Assembly: GCA_937139155.1 (NCBI GenBank)
Contig: CAKZPI010000029.1
Coordinates: 24,151-88,150 of the forward strand
DNA: 64,000 bases
Reading direction: 5' to 3'
Origin: an uncultured Flavobacteriales bacterium
GTDB taxonomy: Bacteria; Bacteroidota; Bacteroidia; Flavobacteriales; JBLHRE01
A program made the position numbers and the translations under genes. Position 1 is the first letter of the stretch. The number at the start of each line of letters is the position of its first letter. Below the pieces are notes generated by a model. The model made no database searches and was not told where the DNA came from. It was given only the letters and a program-made list of their open reading frames with translations. Shown here in pieces: positions 51,867 to 60,448 of this stretch.

Positions 51867-52457
51867 ATGAGCCGGATTCTGGCCTTTTTATTCCACCCTG
51901 CCCTTTACCCTGTATTCGTTTGGGTTTTGTATTCTCAATCCCTGCCCATTAAGCTTTCAGACCCTCTTTTAAAATTCGGATGGATTGTGACTGCTGCCCT
52001 TGTGGTTTTGCCCATTGCCGGAGTGCTTGTGCTTTGGGGCCTGGGAATGGTGGAAGACCCTTATCTCAAAACGGCGAGAGAACGCAGAGTTCCCATTCTG
52101 ATTTCTGTATTTGCTTATTTAATGGCCTATAGGTTCTTTCAAGGAATCGATGCCCTTTATGGTTTGAGCGAGTACTATTTGGGCCTGTCCATAGGACTAG
52201 GGCTTGGCGTTATTTTTCAGGAAATTAAGCCTAGTTTGCACATGCTTGCCGCAGGAGCATTTTTAGCAGCCATTGTGGTTTTCAAACCCCCTTCCGGGGA
52301 ATTGAGCCTTTTCCTGGGCATAGGCTGGACCCTTTTTTCAGGCCTCTTAGGAATGAGCCGAATCAAAGAGGAAGCCCACAACCATAGAGAGGTTTTTCTA
52401 GGGTTTAGTCTAGGGTTTTTCCCCATTTTAATCCTCAGCCTATTTTTCGGGCATTGA
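51867..52457 (+). CDS. PAP2-like membrane protein, degenerate phosphatase motifs
   Basis: A 196-residue polytopic membrane protein with about six helices. Fragments of the PAP2 phosphatase signature are visible: K-T-A-R-E-R-R-V-P (motif 1 is normally K-x6-RP), P-S-L-H (normally PSGH), and S-R-I-K-E-E-A-H-N-H-R-E (normally SR-x5-H-x3-D). The pattern of Lys, Ser-His and SR-x5-H is kept in order, but motif 1 is shifted and the last Asp is Glu, so activity is uncertain. It begins 1 base after the rpoN stop and is convergent with recJ (18-base overlap). Likely a lipid-linked phosphate enzyme or a relative without activity. Confidence 0.65.
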   Translation: MSRILAFLFHPALYPVFVWVLYSQSLPIKLSDPLLKFGWIVTAALVVLPIAGVLVLWGLGMVEDPYLKTARERRVPILISVFAYLMAYRFFQGIDALYGLSEYYLGLSIGLGLGVIFQEIKPSLHMLAAGAFLAAIVVFKPPSGELSLFLGIGWTLFSGLLGMSRIKEEAHNHREVFLGFSLGFFPILILSLFFGH

Positions 52458-54191
52458 CCCCTTCATAGAGGTTTCGGCTAGAGCCGATTTCACATCAAGC
52501 AGGCGCAGTTGAGGCTTGGTTACCCCGTTCCAGGTATTTTCTTCAAGGTGATAACAAATATGAATTTCACCTTGTTTAGCCAGGTCAACGGCCTCCCCCA
52601 TGAAAAATCCAATGGCGTCAATGAAATCTTGTCCATCCCCTTTCTTAATGCAAAGTTTAGCGTGGTTTTTTTCTTCCCCAACCCCTTTTCCCCAACCATT
52701 GTCTTTCACGTTTCGGGTAGCAAATATGGGCTGCATATTCTCAGGGCCGAATGGAGCAAATTGATTGAGGATCCGCTGATTTTTAGGGGTAATTTCATTC
52801 AATTCGATTTCTGCGTCGATTTGAATTTCAGGAATCAAAAGTTCGGGGTCTATTGTTGATGCAACCACTTCTTCAAAACGAGCTTTGAAAGCCGGAAAGT
52901 TTTCTTTTTTAAGGCTCATTCCCGCCGCATACATATGTCCGCCAAACTGCTCCAGCAAATCCTCACAAGCCTCAAGGGCCTTATAAACGTCAAACCCGTA
53001 AACAGACCTTGCTGAGGCAGCCAATACTCCGTTGCTTTCGGTAAAGATTATGGTAGGCCGGTAGTAATAGGAATCAATGAGTTTGGAAGCTACAATCCCA
53101 ATAACTCCCTTGTTCCATTCAGGGTTAAACAGGACGGTGGTTTTCCGATCTTCTTCTTGAAGGTCATGAATCATTTCAACCGCACCTTCAAGAATTTCTT
53201 TTTCAACTCCTCGTCTACGGGTATTGTTTGCGTCAATTTTCTTGGCTTTCTTCAGGGCCTCTCCGGGGTCTAGGGTACAGAGTAGGTCAACCGCTTTTTT
53301 TCCATGGTCCATTCTTCCAGCAGCATTTATACGCGGACCCAAGGTAAATACCACATCGGTAATGCTCATTGGTTTTTTACGGCCACTTACTTCTATCAAG
53401 GCCTCCAGTCCGGGCCTGGCTTTTTCATTAATGATCTTAAGTCCGAAATGTGCCAGGATTCGATTCTCGCCGGTAATGGGAACAATATCCGCCCCAATGC
53501 TCACGGCCAGAAGGTCTAAGAGTTTGTATAAGTCCTGTGTCTCCAGGCCAATTTTAGGTCGTAAGGCCTGCATGAGCTTGAAACCAACTCCGCAACCAGA
53601 GAGCTCCTTGTAAGGGTAATCGCAATCCTTTCGTTTGGGGTCAAGAACAGCTACCGCTTTTGGTATTTCAGCTCCCGGTCGGTGGTGATCGCAAATGATG
53701 AAATCTATGCCCTTGGATTTGGCATATTCAACTTTCTCGATGGCTTTAATCCCACAATCAAGGGCAATGATTAGCCCAACCCCTTCCGCGGAAGCGAGGT
53801 CAATCCCTGAAGTGGAAACTCCATAACCTTCTTTGTACCGGTCTGGTATGTAGGTGATTAAGTTTTTGTAAACCTTTGATAGGAATGCGTAGACCAAGCT
53901 TACTGAGGTAGTTCCATCAACGTCGTAATCGCCATAAATCATGATTTTCTCGTCAGATTCAAGGGCTTTCAGCACCCGATTTACGGCTATGTCCATGTCT
54001 TTCATTAAGAAAGGGTCATGGAGGTGATCAAGGCTGGGCCTGAAAAAGCGTTTTGCTTGATCAAAGGTTTCAAGGCCTCGGTCAACCAGAAGCTTGGCAA
54101 TTAAATCATCAACCCCCAGTTCATTTTTGAGGGTTTCAATGGCTTGTGGGTTTTTTGGTTCTCTTAGAACCCAACGTTTTGCAATGCTCAT
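52440..54191 (-). CDS. recJ: Single-stranded-DNA-specific exonuclease RecJ
   Basis: A 583-residue 5'-3' ssDNA exonuclease used in recombination and repair. The DHH-family metal motifs are complete: D88/D90/D92 in IYGDYDVDGTTS, D145 in ALDCGIK, and D168-H169-H170 in CDHHRPG. The DHHA1 domain is seen in GRINAAGRMDHGKKA-type and GGHMYAAGMSL blocks (here GPRINAAGRMDHG). The C-terminal OB part follows (FAPFGPENMQPIF). It shares 4 bases with the DAHP synthase gene, which ends at its start (ATGA), so the two are translationally coupled. The 3' end overlaps the PAP2-like gene by 18 bases. Confidence 0.96.
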   Translation of the reverse strand: MSIAKRWVLREPKNPQAIETLKNELGVDDLIAKLLVDRGLETFDQAKRFFRPSLDHLHDPFLMKDMDIAVNRVLKALESDEKIMIYGDYDVDGTTSVSLVYAFLSKVYKNLITYIPDRYKEGYGVSTSGIDLASAEGVGLIIALDCGIKAIEKVEYAKSKGIDFIICDHHRPGAEIPKAVAVLDPKRKDCDYPYKELSGCGVGFKLMQALRPKIGLETQDLYKLLDLLAVSIGADIVPITGENRILAHFGLKIINEKARPGLEALIEVSGRKKPMSITDVVFTLGPRINAAGRMDHGKKAVDLLCTLDPGEALKKAKKIDANNTRRRGVEKEILEGAVEMIHDLQEEDRKTTVLFNPEWNKGVIGIVASKLIDSYYYRPTIIFTESNGVLAASARSVYGFDVYKALEACEDLLEQFGGHMYAAGMSLKKENFPAFKARFEEVVASTIDPELLIPEIQIDAEIELNEITPKNQRILNQFAPFGPENMQPIFATRNVKDNGWGKGVGEEKNHAKLCIKKGDGQDFIDAIGFFMGEAVDLAKQGEIHICYHLEENTWNGVTKPQLRLLDVKSALAETSMKGSMPEK

Positions 54192-55258
54192 TTTTCATCA
54201 GCTTTACGCATTACTTGGGTTTGAATGCGGATGGAATTTTTATGAATAATCTGATAGAGTTCGTGAATCAACTCTTCAGATAAACCTAAGGATTTTCCTT
54301 GAGATTTCCGCATTTCCATAATCTTAAACCACCTTTCAAGTTGAAGAATGGTTACCCCATGTTCCTTCTTATAGGCCCCGATTTCTTCCACCAGGGCAAA
54401 TCTTTTCGCCAAAATTTCTACCAAGTTTGAGTCAATGGAGTCTATGGCTTCTCTTTTCTTTTCTAGGATTTTCAAAAATGACTCATCGCTGGTGCTGGGC
54501 ATTCTCCAAACCAAGAGGTCAAGCATTTTCAGAAAATGGTCAGGGGTAATTTGTTGTTGGGCATCGCTCAAGGCGGATTTAGGCTCAGGGTGAACCTCAA
54601 CCATTAGCCCATTCATTCTCAAATCAAGAGCTGTTTGACAAACTTCCTGAATCAGGCTTCCTTTTCCAGCAATATGGCTTGGGTCAACGAGGATGGGTAT
54701 CTCAGGAAACTTCTGTCTTAAATCGAGGGCAATTTCCCATTTGGGTTCGTTTCGGAAGGGCCTTGAATCGTAACTGTAAAATCCGCGGTGGATGGCCCCT
54801 ACCTTTTCAATGCCTACTTTGTGAAACCGTTCAATGGCCCCTTGCCATAAGCCGATGTCTGGGTGCATTGGGTTTTTAATCCAAACCGGAATATCATTCC
54901 CCTTCAGGGCATCGGCAATTTCTTGAACATAGAATGGGTTAACCGTGGTGCGGGCGCCCAACCATACCATATCTACCTTTGCGTCTAGGCAGGCTTTTAC
55001 ATGCTGAACATTGGCCACTTCAACCATTACCGGAAGGCCGGTAGATTCCTTGGCTTCTTGAATCCAGGATAGGGCTTGAGAACCAATCCCTTCAAAGGCT
55101 CCAGGCCGGGTTCTAGGCTTCCAAACCCCAAACCGGAGGGCCTTCACCTTTCCGATTGCCTTGAGGCTGTTTGAGACCTCCAATACCTGCTTACGGCTTT
55201 CCGCACTGCAGGGTCCGGCAATTATATAATCTGAATCATGTGTTTTCGGCCAGTTCAT
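54188..55258 (-). CDS. Bifunctional DAHP synthase (type I-beta) / chorismate mutase
   Basis: A 356-residue protein, started at the ATG at 55258. The longer frame to 55279 begins with a TTG inside rsmI. The N-terminal part (to about residue 260) is a 3-deoxy-7-phosphoheptulonate synthase of the KDPG-like type: IAGPCSAES, FGVWKPRTRPGAF, VDMVWLGARTT, KNPMHPDIGLW and DPSHIAGKG. The C-terminal part (from about 265) is an AroQ chorismate mutase (EAIDSIDSNLVEILAKRFALVEEIGAYKKEHG). This fusion couples the first step of the shikimate pathway to the phenylalanine/tyrosine branch, and the mutase part often gives feedback control. It lies 7 bases after rsmI and overlaps recJ by 4 bases. Confidence 0.94.
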   Translation of the reverse strand: MNWPKTHDSDYIIAGPCSAESRKQVLEVSNSLKAIGKVKALRFGVWKPRTRPGAFEGIGSQALSWIQEAKESTGLPVMVEVANVQHVKACLDAKVDMVWLGARTTVNPFYVQEIADALKGNDIPVWIKNPMHPDIGLWQGAIERFHKVGIEKVGAIHRGFYSYDSRPFRNEPKWEIALDLRQKFPEIPILVDPSHIAGKGSLIQEVCQTALDLRMNGLMVEVHPEPKSALSDAQQQITPDHFLKMLDLLVWRMPSTSDESFLKILEKKREAIDSIDSNLVEILAKRFALVEEIGAYKKEHGVTILQLERWFKIMEMRKSQGKSLGLSEELIHELYQIIHKNSIRIQTQVMRKADEK

Positions 55259-55265
55259 GTAATAT

Positions 55266-55925
55266 TTATTTTCCGGCAACCATTAATACAATTTCACCCC
55301 GGGCAATTTCCTTGGCTTTGCTGTTTAGCTCACCAAGGCTACCTCTGTGAAAGGTTTCAAATTTCTTGCTGATTTCTCTTGCAACCACCGCTTGACGATC
55401 ATTTCCAAAGGCTTCTGAAAGTTGGTTGAGGGTTTTTTCAATTCGGTGCGGACTCTCATAAAACACCATGGTTCGTGATTCTTCCATTAAGTTTTCTATC
55501 CGTTTCTGCCTTCCTTTTTTATGGGGTAAGAATCCTTCGAAAAGAAACCGGTCGCAAGGCAAACCAGAGGCTGCTAAAGCGGGTATTAAGGCCGTTGCTC
55601 CTGGGAGTGCCGAAATTTCGATTCCATCATCGGCGCAAGCCTTGGTTAAAAGGTAGCCAGGGTCTGAGATGCCTGGTGAGCCCGCATCTGAAATCAGGGC
55701 TAGATGCTTTCCAGACTTCAATTCATTGAGAAAATACTCAAGACTTTTATGCTCGTTGTGCATATGAAAGGCCCGCATTGGGGTTTCAATCTCATAATGT
55801 TTGAGAAGTTTCCCGGATGTTCGAGTGTCTTCGGCAAGAATGAGGTCAACCGACTGCAAAACCTCCAAGGCTCTTAGGGTGATGTCCTTTAGGTTTCCTA
55901 TGGGGGTAGGTACCAAGTAGAGCAT
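55266..55925 (-). CDS. rsmI: 16S rRNA (cytidine1402-2'-O)-methyltransferase
   Basis: A 219-residue methyltransferase of the tetrapyrrole-methylase fold. The N-terminal LVPTPIGNLKDITLRALEVL is the RsmI signature. AEDTRTSGKLL, SDAGSPGISDPGY and PGATALIPALAASGLP are the SAM-binding blocks. It modifies 16S rRNA at C1402. Length is slightly below the usual 270-290 residues because the C-terminal extra domain is absent; this short form is common in Bacteroidota. It has a 7-base gap to the DAHP synthase gene and a 1-base gap after the M28 peptidase gene. Confidence 0.94.
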   Translation of the reverse strand: MLYLVPTPIGNLKDITLRALEVLQSVDLILAEDTRTSGKLLKHYEIETPMRAFHMHNEHKSLEYFLNELKSGKHLALISDAGSPGISDPGYLLTKACADDGIEISALPGATALIPALAASGLPCDRFLFEGFLPHKKGRQKRIENLMEESRTMVFYESPHRIEKTLNQLSEAFGNDRQAVVAREISKKFETFHRGSLGELNSKAKEIARGEIVLMVAGK

Positions 55926-55926
55926 G

Positions 55927-57192
55927 TTAATTCATATAATCTTTCAGAAACAAAAGAAGCAAGTTTGAAATCTCATCGGTATAATCAAGGGGAAGGGTTT
56001 CAGACCGGTCTTGTACATCGTGGTAAAACCGAACACCACCCAAGGTATAAATGAAAACGGCCGGCACCCCATTTTGGCTAAACCAATAATGGTCTGAATT
56101 CTGGGTTTGTTTCCGTTTTTTGATTTTTTCTAAGAGTTGATTTTCCTGGTTAATTTTCACCAGGGTTTCGTAAACTTTCGTCTGTTCAACGGCATTCACC
56201 ACGGTTATTCCTTCGTTTCCTGTTCCCATGATATCAAGGTTCAAGACCACCTGAATTTCTTCAAGTTTTACTAATGGGTTTTGGGTGAAGTGGGCTGACC
56301 CTAATAAGCCAGCTTCTTCTCCTGCGAAAAGCAAAAAGGCAACATCATAGGGTAGTTTTTCATCGGAACTGGCCAGGGTTCTAGCCATGTTCATAACCAA
56401 GGCTGTACCAGAGGCGTTGTCATTTGCCCCAGGAAAAATTGCAGGACCCATTTTACCGAGGTGATCGTAATGGGCGGAAAAAACAACCAAAGAATCAGAA
56501 GACTTTCCGGGCAATAGGCCGCATACATTAAAGGCTTGGTGGTTGGGAATGAACTTGGCTTCAACCCCAAAGGAGATGCTTTTTATTTTTCGTTTTCCAA
56601 GTTTGCTTGCATCTACTTCAAAGGCAGGAAACTTTCCTTGGCTTCGGCCAACCGACCAGGTTAGTTTCTGGTTCACGATGAGGCATATAGGGGCAAGGTT
56701 TCTGAGCTCATAGGATAAGGAAATGAGGGTTTTTGAGATTTCCTCCTCCATTTTTCGGGTGTCAATAACCACCGGCTGTTTTCCGTCCCAGGTGGTTTTT
56801 AGTTTCTCAAGCCAGTTTTTCTTTTTGACGAATTTATGATTGATCAGGAAGACTTCGCCTTGGTAACTGCCTGAAGGCGAATGTGGGTCAATAATGAAAG
56901 CACTACCAGGTTCAAGGGGGAGCCCGTTCAAGCTTAAATAAACCGAGCCAGGGAAACTGTTCACAGGGAATTCAAAACTCTGTAAATAGCTATCACCGTT
57001 CAGGGGGCTCAGTCCAATTTCTTCCATTTCATTGGAAAGGAAAAGGGCTGCTTTTTTATCGCCTTGATCAACATAACCTCTCCCCGCATATCGGTCGCTG
57101 CAAAGGCTATCAACCAAGGCCCTTACATAAGGAACCTGGGCGAAGGTTTGGCTGCAGACGGCAAGGGTAAGAAAAAGAAAAAATGCTCTCAT
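55927..57192 (-). CDS. M28-family metallopeptidase, secreted
   Basis: A 421-residue zinc aminopeptidase with a signal peptide (about residues 1-18, AFFLFLTLAVCSQTFAQ). The catalytic set is complete: H241 and D243 (SAHYDHLG), D258 (GANDNASGTA), E292/E293 (AGEEAGLLGSAHF), D320 (LNLDIMG) and H391 (FYHDVQDRSETL). It would act in the periplasm or at the surface on peptides. There is no sorting domain at the C-terminus. It begins 4 bases inside the hypothetical gene at 57189-57698 (ATGA) and is followed by rsmI after 1 base. Confidence 0.93.
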   Translation of the reverse strand: MRAFFLFLTLAVCSQTFAQVPYVRALVDSLCSDRYAGRGYVDQGDKKAALFLSNEMEEIGLSPLNGDSYLQSFEFPVNSFPGSVYLSLNGLPLEPGSAFIIDPHSPSGSYQGEVFLINHKFVKKKNWLEKLKTTWDGKQPVVIDTRKMEEEISKTLISLSYELRNLAPICLIVNQKLTWSVGRSQGKFPAFEVDASKLGKRKIKSISFGVEAKFIPNHQAFNVCGLLPGKSSDSLVVFSAHYDHLGKMGPAIFPGANDNASGTALVMNMARTLASSDEKLPYDVAFLLFAGEEAGLLGSAHFTQNPLVKLEEIQVVLNLDIMGTGNEGITVVNAVEQTKVYETLVKINQENQLLEKIKKRKQTQNSDHYWFSQNGVPAVFIYTLGGVRFYHDVQDRSETLPLDYTDEISNLLLLFLKDYMN

Positions 57193-57698
57193 GATTTTGA
57201 TTGTTCTATGACATCAAGAAGCCGGGTAAACACCTCGTCTTCCGTGTCGATTCCTTTTTCATTGGCAAGTTCTGCGGCCCATGATTTTGCTTTAGGTAGG
57301 GGCATTTCGTTAAGAACATTAACGGCCGACATAAGGGCTTTGGCATCCCCTCCGAAAAACCTGCGTTGAAAAGCCAATCGATCGTTCAAATCAAAACGGA
57401 GTTTCTTTTCAGTTAGGGTTTTGGGCTGAGGTTCTAATCTTGGCTCTGGTACCCGTTTTTGGTCTGAGCTCTGGGCTGGGGTTTCCACTTCTTTTACCGG
57501 AATGGGCTTTTCAATGTACTTGATGACTTCCTTTTCTCTAGGAGGGTTTTCAGACAGGTACTTGTAAATCAGAAGTCTTTGGTAAAGATTCCCTGTTTTT
57601 ACCAAGATTTTTCCCGTTGAAGCATCCCGCGGAAGCGCCTTAATTTCATCGCATACCTGATCAATTTCAGACTTTAGTTTTTCCAGTTCCTTGCTCAT
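57189..57698 (-). CDS. Conserved hypothetical protein with a C-terminal LNDR...FFGGD motif
   Basis: A 169-residue cytoplasmic protein, started at 57698 (MSKELEKLK). The longer frame to 57929 is antisense to tdk. The N-terminal 60 residues form a helical segment (LKSEIDQVCDEIKAL, YQRLLIYKYLSE). A Pro/Glu-rich linker follows, then a C-terminal piece with LNDRLAFQRRFFGGDAKAL. This motif recurs in uncharacterised Bacteroidota proteins; I know of no function. It overlaps the M28 gene by 4 bases and is divergent from tdk across a 70-base gap that must hold both promoters. Confidence 0.7.
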   Translation of the reverse strand: MSKELEKLKSEIDQVCDEIKALPRDASTGKILVKTGNLYQRLLIYKYLSENPPREKEVIKYIEKPIPVKEVETPAQSSDQKRVPEPRLEPQPKTLTEKKLRFDLNDRLAFQRRFFGGDAKALMSAVNVLNEMPLPKAKSWAAELANEKGIDTEDEVFTRLLDVIEQSKS

Positions 57699-57768
57699 GA
57701 ATTCCTCAATATTTAGGGAGGTAAAAAATGCTAGATTAGCCCCTTTAATTAACGGCGGAAAGTACAAA

Positions 57769-58341
57769 ATGTTTCTCGAACCCCTTTCTTTTAAAACCCC
57801 CAAATCAGGCAGGGTTGAACTCATTGTAGGCAGCATGTTCAGTGGCAAAACAGAAGAACTGCTACGTCGAATTCGTAGGGTTGAAATTTCAGGCCAAAAA
57901 TTTGTTCTGATCAAACCTGAAATTGACAATCGTTACCGAGAAGACGCCATTGTCTCACACGATAAAAACATGGAGGATGCAAAGGTTTGCAAACAGGCTT
58001 TCGAGATCTTTGACCACGTTCAGGAGGAAACGGTAGTAGCCATTGATGAAGCCCAGTTTTTTGATTCTGGAATTCTCGATGTGGTCCATACCCTAGCCAA
58101 CCGCGGGAAACGGGTGATTATAGCCGGGCTTTCAATGAATGCCAAAGGGGCGGCTTTTGGTACCATGCCTCAGTTATTGGCTACGGCCGAACACATTACC
58201 AAATTACACGCCATTTGCCAGAGTTGTGGTGGGCATGCCCATTTTTCAAAACGGAAACCTGGAAAAGATGGGCAAGGATATATTGGTGGAAATGAGCTTT
58301 ATACCCCACTTTGTAGGGCTTGTTATTTGCGAGAACCGTAG
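57769..58341 (+). CDS. tdk: Thymidine kinase
   Basis: A 190-residue type II thymidine kinase for dT salvage. The ATG at 57769 is chosen since MFLEP is the usual start in this phylum; the frame extends 78 bases upstream into the divergent gene. Motifs: P-loop GSMFSGKTEEL, lid and base-binding region with VAIDEAQFF, and Zn-binding Cys in CQSCGG and CRACY. The protein is a normal tetrameric TK1-like length. It is followed by the YaiO-like gene after 101 bases. Confidence 0.94.
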   Translation: MFLEPLSFKTPKSGRVELIVGSMFSGKTEELLRRIRRVEISGQKFVLIKPEIDNRYREDAIVSHDKNMEDAKVCKQAFEIFDHVQEETVVAIDEAQFFDSGILDVVHTLANRGKRVIIAGLSMNAKGAAFGTMPQLLATAEHITKLHAICQSCGGHAHFSKRKPGKDGQGYIGGNELYTPLCRACYLREP

Positions 58342-58442
58342 ATGATTCTCGTCAGTTTAGGGGGGTGAAAACCATTTTGGTTAAATTTTCGCAAATAATT
58401 GATGTAATTTTCGGAATTAAGCAAATGATTCAATTCACCGCC

Positions 58443-59693
58443 ATGCCAGCGAAACTTAGATTTCTTTTAATCTTTCTTCCATTGGTGTTTCTTGCACCAA
58501 AAACCCAGGCTCAATCGGTTAAAGCATTGTATGAAAAGGCGCGCTTCTATGCCTACAATGACAATCGCGATTCGGCCCGGTCCGTTTGCAAACGGATTCT
58601 TCGAATTGACCCTGAATACACCGAAGCCATGGTGCTCATGGGAAGAACGTATGCCTGGGATAAACAATACGAGAACTCGCGGCATATCTTAAATAAATGC
58701 CTGGAAATTAGCCCGGAAAACTACGGAGCGTTATCAACTCTTTTCAATACAGAGTATTGGTCTGACAATTACCCCGGGGCATTGGAGGTTGCCAAACGAG
58801 GAACAAGTGTTTACCCGAGCAAACCAGATTTTTACATTTACCAAGCGAAGGTGTACAGCAAGCTTGAAGAGCCCAAAAGGGCCGCTGAAGCCCTTTCTAC
58901 AGCCCTTGACCTTGACCCTACCAACGAGGAGGCCCTATCTATGATGGAGGGACTGAAAAAAGACTTGATGGTATCAAGGATTCAGATTCAGGCCGCCTAT
59001 GATTATTTCCCGCAAAGGAGCCCTGGAAGTAGATTATGGCAGCAGTATAATTTTGAATTAAGCCACCGATTTGAAAAGGTTTCCCTTTTTGCAAGATTAC
59101 AACAGTCTAGAAGGTTTGGAAGAGTTGGTCACTTATTGGAATTTGATGCTTACCCAAAGATTAGGCCAGGCACCTATGCCTATTTGAATTACGGGTTTCC
59201 TGTTTTTGAACCCAAGGTGCTCTACCCAGAATACAGATACGGAGCAGAGATTTTCCAGAAGCTTCCTTGGTCTATGGAATTCTCTTTAGGGATGAGACAT
59301 TTGCAGTTCGGGAATGCGGTTGATATCATAACCGCTTCTGTAGGTAAGTATTACCGAAGCTATTGGTTCTCAGTGCGAACCTTTATTACTCCGAAAGATG
59401 TTGGGGTGAGTAATTCGTACCAGTTCATGTTCAGAAATTACTATACAAGCGCCAACGATTTTTTTGGGGTGACCTTTGGTACAGGCTTCTCTCCAGATCA
59501 AAGCAATTTATCCAATGAAACTTTGCAGTCAATTGCCAGCTTGAGGGCCTATTCCATCCGATTGGAAAGACAGTGGATGATGGGCCCACAATGGGGAGCA
59601 ACTTTGGTGGCAGGAGTGCAGTCTGAAGAAGTAAGGGCCAATGATTATATGCTTCGCTTATCTGCTTCCGCTTCTTTGAATTATAGATTCTAA
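58443..59693 (+). CDS. TPR and YaiO-type outer-membrane beta-barrel protein
   Basis: A 416-residue protein with the start at 58443, which gives a signal peptide (FLLIFLPLVFLAPKTQAQ). The longer frame from 58320 would begin inside tdk. Residues about 25-165 are three or four TPR-like helical repeats (SARSVCKRILRIDPEYTEAMVLMG, AAEALSTALDLDPTNEEALSMM). The rest is a YaiO-type barrel with alternating strands and a terminal aromatic strand (ASLNYRF). YaiO proteins are linked to polysaccharide export. The stop shares a base with the next start (TAATG), so it belongs to the VTC/DUF4956/CotH operon. Confidence 0.85.
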   Translation: MPAKLRFLLIFLPLVFLAPKTQAQSVKALYEKARFYAYNDNRDSARSVCKRILRIDPEYTEAMVLMGRTYAWDKQYENSRHILNKCLEISPENYGALSTLFNTEYWSDNYPGALEVAKRGTSVYPSKPDFYIYQAKVYSKLEEPKRAAEALSTALDLDPTNEEALSMMEGLKKDLMVSRIQIQAAYDYFPQRSPGSRLWQQYNFELSHRFEKVSLFARLQQSRRFGRVGHLLEFDAYPKIRPGTYAYLNYGFPVFEPKVLYPEYRYGAEIFQKLPWSMEFSLGMRHLQFGNAVDIITASVGKYYRSYWFSVRTFITPKDVGVSNSYQFMFRNYYTSANDFFGVTFGTGFSPDQSNLSNETLQSIASLRAYSIRLERQWMMGPQWGATLVAGVQSEEVRANDYMLRLSASASLNYRF

Positions 59694-60448
59694 TGAGCTT
59701 ACTAGATCAGTTTGAGTCCATAAGCTTAAATGAGCTTGATGCCTTGTCATTGCAGAATAGACAAGACACCAAGTACATTTTACATGCTCCGCGCCTGCCT
59801 GATTTATTGATCAAAATGCAAGAGACCCACCGGATCTTAGAAATCAATAATCAGCGCCTTTTTACCTACAATAATATTTATTTTGATACCAGCTCTTTGC
59901 GATGCTATATAGACCATCATAATGCAAGGGTTAACCGATATAAGGTGAGAATTAGAGAGTACGCGGAAACCGGTGACTTTTTCTTTGAAATCAAAAGGAA
60001 AACCAACAAAGATCGAACCGTTAAACAAAGGATTCACCTGAATTCAATTACAGGCGACCCCACCGCTTTGACTCAAAAATTTGTGAAAGAATATAGTCCC
60101 TTCGACCTATATGATTTAAAGGAAAGAGCCCATACAGATTTTCAGCGAATGACCTTCGCATCCTTTGAGCAAGGACATAGAATTACCATTGATCAAAACC
60201 TTACCTTGTATAAACCGGGTGGCCAAAAACGGGTGGTAGAAGGTTTGGTGATCATTGAACTAAAGCAAGGACGGGCCAGTGGAAGAAGTCCGCTATGGTA
60301 CGCCTTGAGAGACGTAGGCGCTAAAGAAGTATCCGTTTCAAAGTATATTTTGGCCAATAATTTAATAGACCCTAACATAAAAGCGAACCGGTTTAAACCC
60401 CGGAATCGAATGATTAATAAAATTTGCTATGCTTCTATCCATACTTGA
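59693..60448 (+). CDS. VTC-domain polyphosphate polymerase-like protein
   Basis: A 251-residue protein of the CYTH/TTM superfamily, homologous to the catalytic part of yeast Vtc4. Tunnel residues are present: K27 in QDTKYIL, R82, K84, R86 and R88 in NRYKVRIRE, K101/R102/K103 in EIKRKTNK, and a late E-L-K-Q-G-R with SKYI. These bind the phosphate chain, so polyphosphate synthesis or hydrolysis is possible, though bacterial VTC proteins are mostly untested. There is no membrane segment; the membrane partner is probably the DUF4956 protein encoded directly downstream with a 20-base overlap. It starts at the last base of the YaiO gene. Confidence 0.88.
   Translation: MSLLDQFESISLNELDALSLQNRQDTKYILHAPRLPDLLIKMQETHRILEINNQRLFTYNNIYFDTSSLRCYIDHHNARVNRYKVRIREYAETGDFFFEIKRKTNKDRTVKQRIHLNSITGDPTALTQKFVKEYSPFDLYDLKERAHTDFQRMTFASFEQGHRITIDQNLTLYKPGGQKRVVEGLVIIELKQGRASGRSPLWYALRDVGAKEVSVSKYILANNLIDPNIKANRFKPRNRMINKICYASIHT

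Noticed and set aside
57699..57929. N-terminal extension of the minus-strand gene at 57189
   Set aside because: It lies antisense to tdk and the domain pattern begins only at the Met at 57698.
58320..58442. N-terminal extension of the YaiO-like gene
   Set aside because: It starts inside tdk; the Met at 58443 gives a clean signal peptide.
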